Of a stretch of 30,450 nt of DNA, positions 7,341 to 14,835 are shown one piece after another (the first letter of the stretch is position 1; each line of letters opens with the position of its first letter). Source of the DNA: WVXP01 sp964348095 (lineage in GTDB: Bacteria; Desulfobacterota; BSN033; WVXP01); contig CAYGBK010000054.1 of NCBI GenBank assembly GCA_964348095.1, positions 1-30,450 of the forward strand, in the 5' to 3' direction. Under the pieces are notes generated by a model. The model ran no database searches. It saw only the letters and a program-made list of their open reading frames with translations, and was not told the DNA's origin. Both the position numbers and the translations under genes were made by a program.

Positions 7341-8087
7341 ATGAAGGCAATCATCCTCGGGGCCGGTTACGGCACCCGTCTCTATCCCTTGACGCGAGAC
7401 ACACCAAAACCTCTCCTCTTGGTTGGGGGGAAGTCGATTCTGGAACACATCTTGGGGAAAGTAAAAGAGGTCTCTGGCCTACAAAGCGTCCTGATTGTGA
7501 CCAACGACAGATTTGCGAAGCATTTTGAGGAGTGGAACAGGGATTTCCAGTGGCGTAGCCCCATTGAAATCATCAATGATGGAACGACCACCAACGAGAA
7601 TCGGCTTGGTGCGGTTGGGGATATCCATTTTGCCATACAAAAAAAGGGTATCGATGAAGACGTGCTCATCGTCGGGGGTGATAACCTTTTCGAATTTGAC
7701 CTCGAGAAAGCAAGGGAATTCTTCGACGAAAAGGGATCGTCAGTTGTGGGTCTCTACGATATGGTCGACAAAGGGAAAGTTGCACGACTTTATGGGGTCG
7801 TTTCGATTGACGAGAAGTCAAGAATTGTGGGGTTTGAAGAAAAGCCTGAGAGACCGAAATCCGCTCTGATCAGCACAGCGGTATATTTTTTGAAAAGGGA
7901 TGATCTGGAAGAGCTCCGGCGGTATATCGACGGGGGGAATCGTGCCGACAACCTCGGCGACTTCATTCGCTATCTCATAAAAAATAGAAACGTCTATGGG
8001 TACGTTTTTCGAGAAAACTGGTTTGACATCGGAAGTTTTGAACAGTACGACATGGCAAACGAGTATTTCTCTAAAGTCTCTCCGTAG
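7341..8087 (+). CDS. Sugar-phosphate nucleotidyltransferase (RmlA/GlmU-like)
   Basis: A 248-residue NTP_transferase domain protein that would make an NDP-sugar from a sugar-1-phosphate and an NTP. It opens with AIILGAGYGTRLYPLTRDTPKPLL, the family's nucleotide-binding signature. Later it has VGGDNLFEFD, with the metal-binding Asp, GFEEKPERPKS, and the closing NWFDIGSFEQYDMAN typical of glucose-1-phosphate thymidylyltransferase or mannose-1-phosphate guanylyltransferase cores. There is no left-handed beta-helix domain, so acetyltransferase activity is excluded. The ATG has GGAGAGG at good spacing. The neighbour across the divergent gap is a glycosyltransferase, so it may supply its donor. The base and sugar specificity cannot be read from the sequence. 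Confidence 0.9.
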   Translation: MKAIILGAGYGTRLYPLTRDTPKPLLLVGGKSILEHILGKVKEVSGLQSVLIVTNDRFAKHFEEWNRDFQWRSPIEIINDGTTTNENRLGAVGDIHFAIQKKGIDEDVLIVGGDNLFEFDLEKAREFFDEKGSSVVGLYDMVDKGKVARLYGVVSIDEKSRIVGFEEKPERPKSALISTAVYFLKRDDLEELRRYIDGGNRADNLGDFIRYLIKNRNVYGYVFRENWFDIGSFEQYDMANEYFSKVSP

Positions 8088-8652
8088 GTTTCAGGTGGAA
8101 CTGGATGGGTGGTTTATACCCTGCCACACCACAGCCCGTTCTCAAGTTTGAGCCTGACATATAACTCCCCACGTCAAAAATCCCACTGCCCAGCCCGGAT
8201 TATTCATGAATCCCTGTTGGCTCCATGAACACTCTCCCGAGCCTGTCGAGGGACTTCGACTACGGCCTTTTCAGGCCTCCGCTCAGGGCTAGCCTTGAGT
8301 CCCTCGATTTCACTTGGGATCCTGAGCTTGTCGAAGGACAAGGTGCAAAGCACCCTGTCGAAACCCGCAACAAAGATTTTCAATTTGTGCGGGTGCTTAC
8401 AAATCCTAAAGGTTCGTGAATAATGCAGGCTAGGTGTAAAACATGTGAGGTGTTCTAGAGTCATACCCACTTGGCCAGATCCGTTCCGCGCCCCAATGAG
8501 CTGAGCCCACGAATCATTCCTAGCGAGTTATGAAACATTTTCGGTAGATTTGAACCGTGGCCTCGGGCGTCTATCAGTTTGATCTTGGCTATGTCTGCGG
8601 ACTTATGGTCATCCTCACCGTTGGAGCTTGAACCACTCTCGACATACTGGGT
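8088..8652. other. 565-bp gap holding a palindromic repeat element
   Basis: The gap follows the nucleotidyltransferase and precedes the 3' end of the flavoprotein gene. Its middle is the repeat element at 8192-8431. The flanks (8088-8191 and 8432-8652) contain no gene, tRNA or convincing terminator that I can see. Short open frames through the element are by-products of its palindromic structure. Confidence 0.6.
8192..8431. repeat. Palindromic repeat element, MITE-like, about 240 bp
   Basis: The ends form an imperfect inverted repeat: AGCCCGGATTATTCATGAAT at 8192-8211 against the complement of GGTTCGTGAATAATGCAGGC at 8411-8430, with about 17 of 21 positions pairing. Inside are GGTGC-AAA-GCACC, CGAGGGAC with a matching GTCCCTCG, and three related CTGTCGA/TTGTCGAAGG copies. 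No transposase is present. This looks like a non-autonomous, dispersed repeat unit rather than a gene. Whether other copies exist cannot be told from this window. Confidence 0.6.
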
Positions 8653-9810
8653 TCATAATAGATAGCGTGGCGTTTGGGAGAGAAACCAGATAAGAAACTC
8701 GCGGTAGGTCATTTTCCACACGGCGACGTTGAGGAGCTTGTCGACGACCTCTTCCCGGCTGGCAAGGATTCGCAGAAACAACCCTGGAAGGCTATGGAGG
8801 ACCTTATTAAGATAAAAGGCGTAGCGAAGCCTCGCGCCAAAACGTTCATCACACCGCTGTTGGAAAAGCCTCAGGTCGACCCTGGCGTTACTGCCGTGAG
8901 CAAGGGCCTCTTCAATCGTCTCGGCTGCCAGTTTTCCTGATAGGATGGCATAGCCAATACCTTCCCCGACAAAGGCATCCACAAATCCTGCCGCGTCTCC
9001 AACGAGGATGATCCGATGATCTGTCACCCTCCTGCGGATTCCTCCGATAGGGAGGAAATGGCTCCGAACCTTCTGTCTGCCATCGAAGCCGTGTTTTGTC
9101 AGGAAGCCCCTCATCAAACCGATTGAGTTTCCAATTCGGCTACGGAGTCCACCAACTCCAACGGAGTAGTAGGTGTCGTGAGGAAAAATCCAACCGTAGC
9201 CTCGATGGGCTACGTCAAAATAGACGCGGATCTTTCCTTGGGTTCGTCTTTCTATTTCCTCTTGAGAGCTTTCGATTTCAGTAACAACGGTCATCCCGGC
9301 TTCCTTCGGCCCGAAAGGCCCTCGAATTCTTCTTGCCAGCCCTCCCATGGCACCCTCTGCGATCACAAGGCACTGACCTCGGATAGACCCCTTGTCGGTG
9401 AGCACTTCAACGTAATCGGGGCTGGTATGGTAGTCCTTAGCTTCAGTTTTGAGGCGTGTTTTGGCCCCTGCCTCTTTTGCCTTGCTTAGGAGGAAATCGT
9501 CAAAGGTCGGCCGTGAGGCCATGATTCCGATTCGAAAGGGTTTGTGAGCCTCAGCAGAATTCTGCTTGTAGAAAACACGACCTCCAGACAAATCGCGCTC
9601 AACGATGTCCTGGGGTATCTCGAAATCGAGGGTCGAGAGAGCCCATCGGGTCACTACGCCGGCACAGGGCTTGTACCTGGGAAATTCCTTTTTTTCAATT
9701 AGGAGCGTGTCGAGCCCCTTGAGGGCGCATTGCCGTGCAGCAGTGGTTCCTGAAGGGCCAGCACCGATGACAATGACATCATGAAGCTTTCCGCTCATGA
9801 CGGAATCCAT
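8653..9810 (-). CDS. Geranylgeranyl reductase family FAD-dependent oxidoreductase
   Basis: A 385-residue flavoprotein of the geranylgeranyl reductase (ChlP/BchP and archaeal GGR) family, which saturates double bonds of prenyl chains. The N-terminus has the FAD dinucleotide motif VIGAGPSGTTAARQCA, then FPRYKPCAGVVT, the family's substrate-side cysteine motif. The C-terminal half has ILVGDAAGFVDAFVGEGIGYAILSG, the second FAD motif with GEGI. Length is normal for the family. The start could be the ATG at 9810 or 9798; neither has a strong ribosome binding site. It is isolated, with long gaps on both sides. Candidate substrates are menaquinone side chains or isoprenoid lipids. The IspH-UbiA fusion at 18988 is a possible pathway partner, which is inference. 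Confidence 0.88.
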   Translation of the reverse strand: MDSVMSGKLHDVIVIGAGPSGTTAARQCALKGLDTLLIEKKEFPRYKPCAGVVTRWALSTLDFEIPQDIVERDLSGGRVFYKQNSAEAHKPFRIGIMASRPTFDDFLLSKAKEAGAKTRLKTEAKDYHTSPDYVEVLTDKGSIRGQCLVIAEGAMGGLARRIRGPFGPKEAGMTVVTEIESSQEEIERRTQGKIRVYFDVAHRGYGWIFPHDTYYSVGVGGLRSRIGNSIGLMRGFLTKHGFDGRQKVRSHFLPIGGIRRRVTDHRIILVGDAAGFVDAFVGEGIGYAILSGKLAAETIEEALAHGSNARVDLRLFQQRCDERFGARLRYAFYLNKVLHSLPGLFLRILASREEVVDKLLNVAVWKMTYREFLIWFLSQTPRYLL

Positions 9811-10125
9811 ACCATTGTACGGCGGATGAAGTCAAATGTCTGAAATCTGCCCCCCAAGCATGACGGCCCCGCTGATCTAAAGGGCGGCCTTGCAGATGTT
9901 AGGGATTTCGTCTGCTGTGGCAGCTCGAGGTAAGAGAGGGACCATGAAGCGACTCGCCATGGTCTCTGATAGGTTTCTAAGATCCTATTCTCTGAAGCCA
10001 TAATTGGACAAACCCGCGGATGATCCCACCTCTCCCCTCTACCGAATGAGAGGGCGGTGAAAATCATAACGAAAAGAGCATTCGTCCCTAAAAGGCGTGA
10101 GCGTATTTACCATCGAATCGAGCGT
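9811..10125. other. Non-coding gap with one hairpin
   Basis: This lies between the start of the flavoprotein gene and the end of the KDG kinase gene, both on the minus strand. CCCTCT (10035-10040) and AGAGGG (10049-10054) form a hairpin, extended by CACC and GGTG. No T-run follows in the minus direction, so it is a doubtful terminator of the kinase transcript. I see no gene and no convincing promoter. Confidence 0.4.
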
Positions 10126-11154
10126 CTACCTTTGAACCCTTCCCGAAGTTTCTCCCCCGAGAAGGCTTTCCACCTCGTTTGATGAGATAAGGGGAAGGTC
10201 CCCGGGAATAGAATGCTTGAGACAGGAAGCCGCAACTGCGAACTCTAGCGCGGTTTGGTCACTGTCAAGATTAATAATTCCGTAGATGAGTCCAGCAGCG
10301 AACGTGTCGCCTGAGCCAACCCGGTCAACGATATCTCGGATCTCGTACTTCCTGGAAACGAGAGTATCATCCCTGTTGTTCAAAACAGCTGACCAGCCAT
10401 TGTGATCAGCAGAATAACTCTCCCTCATGGTGATAGCTATCTTCTTAAGGTTTGAAAACCTCTCGAGGACTTTTCCAGTGAGCGCTCTGTATTTCTCTAT
10501 GTCAAGCTTGCCAGAAGTCACATCAACGTCCGCTGTTACTCCCAGTGATTTCTGGCAGTCCTCCTCGTTTCCCACGGCGATATCGACGTATTTGATCAAT
10601 TTTTCCATCACCTCCGGAGCCGCTTTTCCATACTTCCAGAGTTTTTTGCGGAAATTGAGATCACACGAAACAGTTACCCCCTTTTCTCTCGCCTTTTTTA
10701 CTGCTTCGAGTGAAAGCTCGGAGGCTGAACTGGAGATGGCGGGCGTTATGCCAGTTATGTGAAACCATCCTGCGCCCTGAAACACATTATCCCAGTCGAT
10801 ATCTCCTGGGGAAGCTTTTGAAATAGCTGAGTGGGATCTGTCATAGATAACTTTGGAAGGTCTCTGGTTTGCTCCAGGTTCCAAGAAATAGATCCCCAAC
10901 CTCTCCCCTCCTCTTACAATTAGGGATGTATCTATTCCGTGTTTTCTGAGTTCTCTCACGCAGGCCTCTCCGATTTCGTTCTCCGGAATTACGGAGACAA
11001 AGGCAACATCAAGCCCGAGTTGGGCGAGTCCCACTGCCACGTTCGCCTCCCCACCCCCAAATGTGGCTTCGAGAATAGGACTCTGGAGGAGCCTTTCCAC
11101 ACCCGGAGGCTTGAGCCTTAACATGATTTCACCGAATGTGACACACCTCTGCAT
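10126..11154 (-). CDS. kdgK: 2-keto-3-deoxygluconate kinase (PfkB family)
   Basis: A 342-residue PfkB-family carbohydrate kinase that most likely phosphorylates 2-keto-3-deoxygluconate (KDG) to KDPG in the cytoplasm. The N-terminus FGEIMLRLKPPG...FGGGEANVAVGLAQLG and the segment GAGWFHITGITPA match KDG kinases more than fructokinases or ribokinases. The catalytic signature DRVGSGDTFAAG is present, with the base Asp near residue 283. Length is normal. The start has GGGGGAG upstream. It is the last gene of the minus-strand arm, 17 nt after the KDPG aldolase gene, which consumes its product. That pairing makes the KDG assignment strong, although the sequence alone cannot exclude a related keto-deoxy acid. 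Confidence 0.9.
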   Translation of the reverse strand: MQRCVTFGEIMLRLKPPGVERLLQSPILEATFGGGEANVAVGLAQLGLDVAFVSVIPENEIGEACVRELRKHGIDTSLIVRGGERLGIYFLEPGANQRPSKVIYDRSHSAISKASPGDIDWDNVFQGAGWFHITGITPAISSSASELSLEAVKKAREKGVTVSCDLNFRKKLWKYGKAAPEVMEKLIKYVDIAVGNEEDCQKSLGVTADVDVTSGKLDIEKYRALTGKVLERFSNLKKIAITMRESYSADHNGWSAVLNNRDDTLVSRKYEIRDIVDRVGSGDTFAAGLIYGIINLDSDQTALEFAVAASCLKHSIPGDLPLISSNEVESLLGGETSGRVQR

Positions 11155-11171
11155 TTTCTCCCCCTAAGGTG

Positions 11172-12137
11172 TCATATCTTTTTTTGCAAAAGGTGAATCG
11201 CAAATCCTGACACCATTTTTTCGACGTAAACTGAATGTAACCTTCCTTCTTTTTCCTTTGCAGTCTCGGGCATAATCGAAACGGATTTTCTATTGAGGTG
11301 AGCAATTGCTCTCTGTATGTTGTTTGTCGCTATGGCGATGTGCCCTTTATCTCCCAACATCGGCTTCTTGGTCACCTCAAAACCGGTCCCTGCGAAAACC
11401 GAACTTTTGCCTGGTTTCACTGGAAAGTGGAAAACTTCAAAGAGCTCATTTGCTGCTCCAAGGGCCTTCTCTTCACTTTCTTCGTTGATTCCCAAATGGG
11501 CAAACTCGAATCCGAGCAATTTGGAGACGGCCTCCTTGACGAGTCGAGTGATTTCGTCAAATCTTCCAGAAGAGATCAGATCCGCTTTCACCATCCAGCT
11601 CCCCCCGCAGGCATGAACTCGGTCGTAGGTGAGATAAGCGTTGAAGTTATCCGCGTTGATTCCACCGGTTGGAATAAACCTGATACCACTGTACGGGGCG
11701 GCCATGTCCTTTAGAAATCTAAGACCTCCTGATGCCTCTGCGGGAAAGAACTTCACTACCTCGAGTCCCCGCTCCAGAGCCATCTCCAGGACAGTCGGCG
11801 TATTCAATCCCGGCATCACCGGAATGCTACTCTCAACACAGTGGTCCACCACCTTTGGATTGAAACCGGGCGAGACGATAAACTTGGCCCCAGCATTAAC
11901 TGCCCTCTCAACCTGGTCCACTGTGAGGACTGTACCGGCACCGACAAGGAGCTCAGGCAGTTCTCCGGTTAGGATCCTTATGGCCTCCTCAGCTGCATCG
12001 GTCCTGAAAGTGATCTCTGCCAGAGGTAGATCCCCGTGCATGAGCGCTTTGCCCAGGGGAATGGCATCATCCGCCTTGTCGATTTTGATCACCGGAACAA
12101 GGCCAAACTCACCGATTTTCTCCAGAACCTCGTCCAT
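11172..12137 (-). CDS. eda: KDPG/KHG aldolase fused to a VOC-like C-terminal domain
   Basis: A 321-residue fusion. Residues 1 to about 210 are a class I KDPG aldolase that splits KDPG to pyruvate and glyceraldehyde-3-phosphate. They show AEITFRT with catalytic Glu41, GAGTVLT, SPGFNP, PGLNTPT, KFFPAEASGG with Schiff-base Lys129, and PTGGI. Residues 212-321 form a glyoxalase/VOC-type module (FAHLGIN..., GHIAIATNNIQRAIAHL, VYVEKMVSGFAIHLL). This takes the protein well past the roughly 210 residues of the E. coli enzyme. The module's role is unknown. I use the ATG at 12137, with AAAAGGAG upstream; a TTG sits one codon earlier. Transcription would run on into the KDG kinase gene. Confidence 0.9.
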   Translation of the reverse strand: MDEVLEKIGEFGLVPVIKIDKADDAIPLGKALMHGDLPLAEITFRTDAAEEAIRILTGELPELLVGAGTVLTVDQVERAVNAGAKFIVSPGFNPKVVDHCVESSIPVMPGLNTPTVLEMALERGLEVVKFFPAEASGGLRFLKDMAAPYSGIRFIPTGGINADNFNAYLTYDRVHACGGSWMVKADLISSGRFDEITRLVKEAVSKLLGFEFAHLGINEESEEKALGAANELFEVFHFPVKPGKSSVFAGTGFEVTKKPMLGDKGHIAIATNNIQRAIAHLNRKSVSIMPETAKEKEGRLHSVYVEKMVSGFAIHLLQKKI

Positions 12138-12244
12138 CAAAAAAAACTCCTTTTGTCTTCGTGAGAGTATTGATGCATGAGTATATTATTATCCTATCCC
12201 CATCTCTTGATCTGTTCATGACACTGGTCACAAACCGATCTGAG

Positions 12245-12273
12245 GATTTACACGGGTCTTAGGGTGGAGTCAA
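12245..12273 (-). promoter_or_regulatory. Possible promoter for the eda-kdgK pair
   Basis: On the minus strand TTGACT (12268-12273) is followed by 17 bp and TAAATC (12245-12250). The -35 box is good and the -10 box weak. It lies in the 247-bp gap between the Ldh_2-family gene and eda, so eda-kdgK may be transcribed partly independently of the upstream genes. Confidence 0.3.
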
Positions 12274-12384
12274 ATGCTTCAGACGTTGCCAGGAACCGCA
12301 AGACCGAATTGACAAGACGCCTGTTTTCGGATTCCGGGGGTCGGGATAGAGTAGCTTTTCTGGAGGCCCTCGCGCAGGTGCCTC

Positions 12385-13431
12385 CTAGAAAGGGAATGAG
12401 ACCCCAAACTCTTTACCCAGTTGACGAAGCAAGTTAACGTCCTGATCCCCCATCGGACATCCTTCTTTCTCTCGCTGCTTTTTGGTTTTCCATTCAGGCT
12501 CACCTGGGATGAGAATTTCGTCCACTTCCGGTGCCTTGGGTTGACTCTTTAGGTCTGTCAACAATTCATCCATCCGTTTTTTGAATTCTTCCACTGGGCA
12601 GAAGGCTGCAATATCGATGGCTTGAATATAATGGCCCATGATGGCTTTGTTCTCCCAATCGTCGAATTTCCGAACGATATGGGCGCCATAGGGCATACCC
12701 GTGAGCCGGCTCGAGAGAATCTCGATCATGAGGCTGATCGCATACCCTTTGGGCCCGCTCATCGGGACAACGGCATAGGCTTTAGTGGAATCGGTGACTG
12801 GCTTTCCGTACCGATCCACGGCCCAATGGGGTGGGATTGATTCCCCGGCTTCGGCGGCAGCCCTGACCTTGCCGAAAGCGACCTCGCTTGTCGCCATATC
12901 CATGCAAAACCATGGGTAAGTTTCGGCGGGTATACAACAACAGATTGGGTTGGTACCAAGAAATTTCTCTCGTCCGCCAAAGGGGATGACATCACATTCA
13001 CCATCGGACATCACCAAACCAATGCAATCTTGTTTTGCACAATACTCTCCATAGTAGGCAGCCGCACCGAAATGATTAGAATTCTTAACCGACACAAGCC
13101 CAATACCGGCGTCCCGAGCAAGGTCTACCGCCTTTCGAGCGGCTTCGAGAGTCGAGAGCTGGCCGAGTGAGTAATCTGCGTCGAGCATCCCTACCCCGGC
13201 TCTTCTTTTCTCGAAGTGAAACCGAGGGGTTGGATTAATCAGCCCTTTCTCTAGGCGACGTGCATAGAGATCAGCGAGATAAATGCCGTGGGTATCTACC
13301 CCCCTCAGATTGGCCTCCACGAGGATTTCAGCAACTATCCTGGCATCCCTGTTGGGAACGCCGACTTTTCGAAAGACTTCCTCGCCGAAGGTCCGAAGAT
13401 TATCTGCAGGAATAAGGTAAGACGTTTTCAT
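12385..13431 (-). CDS. Ldh_2-family malate/L-lactate-type dehydrogenase
   Basis: A 348-residue NAD(P)-dependent oxidoreductase of the Ldh_2 family. The family includes L-malate, L-sulfolactate, ureidoglycolate and 2,3-diketo-L-gulonate (YiaK) dehydrogenases and has its own non-Rossmann fold. Family signatures are GVDTHGIYLADLYARRLEKG, VKNSNHFGAAAYYGEY, PFGGREKFLGTNPI, DMATS and GPKGYAISLMIEILSS. The Arg and His residues of the first two are the expected active-site residues. I start at the ATG at 13431, preceded by a GAGAGA stretch. It lies between an SDR and eda in a sugar-acid arm, so oxidation or reduction of a 2-keto sugar acid is likely. YiaK-like, sulfolactate or malate activity cannot be separated here. 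Confidence 0.87.
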   Translation of the reverse strand: MKTSYLIPADNLRTFGEEVFRKVGVPNRDARIVAEILVEANLRGVDTHGIYLADLYARRLEKGLINPTPRFHFEKRRAGVGMLDADYSLGQLSTLEAARKAVDLARDAGIGLVSVKNSNHFGAAAYYGEYCAKQDCIGLVMSDGECDVIPFGGREKFLGTNPICCCIPAETYPWFCMDMATSEVAFGKVRAAAEAGESIPPHWAVDRYGKPVTDSTKAYAVVPMSGPKGYAISLMIEILSSRLTGMPYGAHIVRKFDDWENKAIMGHYIQAIDIAAFCPVEEFKKRMDELLTDLKSQPKAPEVDEILIPGEPEWKTKKQREKEGCPMGDQDVNLLRQLGKEFGVSFPF

Positions 13432-13576
13432 GACTTTTTCTCTCTCGGATACCAACAGTTATCGTCAAGAATCTTGAAGATCCCATGCCCCTTACTTCTT
13501 GAAAAACTATTATGATATCAGGCGCCAATGAATGCCGAGGCCAGATCAAGATGCACAGCTAATCCTCTCATCCCAT

Positions 13577-14374
13577 TCATATGGATGTAACGGAGAAACC
13601 GCCGTCCACCACAAGGTTAGATCCTGTAATGAAGCTGCCTGCCTTTTCAGAAGCGAGCAGCAGGGTTGCACCGACCAGTTCCTCCGGTTCCCCAAATCGC
13701 TTTGTGGGAGTGCGGTCGAGGATGGCCTTTACCCTCGACTCGTCAAGAACTCTGCGATTCTGCTCGGCCGGAAAGAAACCAGGGCACAGGGCGTTGACTC
13801 GAATCCCGTATCCGGCCCATTCACGAGCTAAATTCTGGGTCAGATTCCATAGGGCTGCCTTGGCGAGGCTGTAAATAAATGTCCGGCTCAAGGGGCGAAT
13901 GGCGGCCATCGAGGACATATTGATGATGCATCCCTTCTGCCCGTGATCGATCCAGTGTTTTCCAATGAGTTGGCAGGCTAAATGGACCGCTTTCAAATTG
14001 CTATCCAAGAGGTTTTCAAAGTCCTCATCCTTGATGTCGAAGTAAGGAATTGGAGGATTGATGGCTGCTCCATTAATCCAGATGTCTATGTGCCCAAACC
14101 ATTTAGTCACTGCAGGAATGATATTCGCTACCTGATTTCGGCGGGTCACGTCTGCCTTGAAATATCGTGCCTCATCGGCGGGGCTCCCCCATTCGCAAAA
14201 ATGTTCCTCCGCTTTTTCCTGGTTCCGTCCTACCAGAACAACTCGGCAGCCGGCTCTCCAAAGCCCCCACGCCATTGCCCCGCATAGAACACCGGTGCCT
14301 CCAATGACCACGGCAACCTTGTTCTCGAGATTGAAAAGCTCTTTCAAGAATTTGGACGATTCGTGTTTCTTCAA
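13577..14374 (-). CDS. SDR oxidoreductase, possibly D-mannonate oxidoreductase-like
   Basis: A 265-residue short-chain dehydrogenase/reductase. The cofactor loop reads VIGGTGVLCGAMAWGL, a variant of TGxxxGxG that I associate with SDR-type mannonate/fructuronate oxidoreductases. The usual NNAG is NGAA. The catalytic set is present: Ser in IINMSSMA and Tyr-Lys in YSLAK. LVVDGGFSVTSI closes the protein. Translation starts at a TTG with an excellent GGAGGG at the right distance; no nearby ATG fits. It is the first gene of the minus arm that continues to Ldh_2, eda and kdgK, so a role in turning a uronate or related acid toward KDG fits. The exact substrate is inferred. Confidence 0.85.
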   Translation of the reverse strand: MKKHESSKFLKELFNLENKVAVVIGGTGVLCGAMAWGLWRAGCRVVLVGRNQEKAEEHFCEWGSPADEARYFKADVTRRNQVANIIPAVTKWFGHIDIWINGAAINPPIPYFDIKDEDFENLLDSNLKAVHLACQLIGKHWIDHGQKGCIINMSSMAAIRPLSRTFIYSLAKAALWNLTQNLAREWAGYGIRVNALCPGFFPAEQNRRVLDESRVKAILDRTPTKRFGEPEELVGATLLLASEKAGSFITGSNLVVDGGFSVTSI

Positions 14375-14677
14375 TTCACCCTCCGGCCTTTTTTTACCTC
14401 CCTGGCGGTTTTGATCAGCGACCAGCTCGAAAAATCCGAGGACCCGTCTGCAAAGCGAAAGAGATCAGAGCACGGGGTCTCCTTTGTTCAGGCGACGTTT
14501 CAATCTTAGTCGATTTGAGATTGTCAACAAGGTTTCTCGAAGAGAGCGGCATTACAAGATTCTGCGCAGGCTCGCTACCCAAAAAACCATTCCTCAGTTA
14601 CGCTGTGTCCTCAGAATAGACGTGCTCCATATTAGCACGAAAGTGATGAGGGGACAACGAAACGCAGAAGGAATAGA
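14375..14677. other. Divergent control region of the sugar-acid locus
   Basis: The gap separates the minus-strand catabolic arm from the plus-strand transporter. It contains CAATCT and AGATTG as a 6-bp inverted repeat spaced by 11 bp (about 14503-14525), and a TTGACA on the minus strand (complement at 14522-14527) that could be a -35 box for the SDR arm, without a good -10. I see no coding sequence. Confidence 0.35.
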
Positions 14678-14706
14678 TTGACACGTCAAATCGGCTGGAT
14701 TACAAT
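14678..14706 (+). promoter_or_regulatory. Strong sigma70-type promoter for the sugar ABC operon
   Basis: TTGACA (14678-14683), a 17-bp spacer and TACAAT (14701-14706) give a perfect -35, ideal spacing and a 5/6 -10. Initiation would be near 14713. The -35 is embedded in TTGAC-AC-GTCAA (14678-14689), a 5-bp inverted repeat that could be half of a repressor operator. No regulator gene is in the window. Confidence 0.7.
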
Positions 14707-14746
14707 GGGACGTTGAATGGGCCGGTCTTCAAAGGGGCGTCTGGCG

Positions 14747-14757
14747 AAAGGAGGTGA
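14747..14757 (+). promoter_or_regulatory. Near-perfect extra ribosome binding site upstream of the binding-protein gene
   Basis: AAAGGAGGTGA is almost the full complement of the 16S rRNA tail and directly precedes the ATG at 14758. That ATG is in frame with the binding protein and would add 26 mostly basic residues before its signal peptide. A second site, AAGGAGGG, precedes the ATGs at 14830 and 14836. Confidence 0.5.
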
Positions 14758-14835
14758 ATGGGAAGAGCAAGGAATCGAAAGGGTCGTTGGACACTGTCTC
14801 AGAGGAGACGTGACAGAGAAAGGAGGGCGATGAAT

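Noticed and set aside
8204..8470. Open frames across the palindromic element
   Set aside because: They arise from the repeat itself on both strands and have no start signals or recognisable domain.
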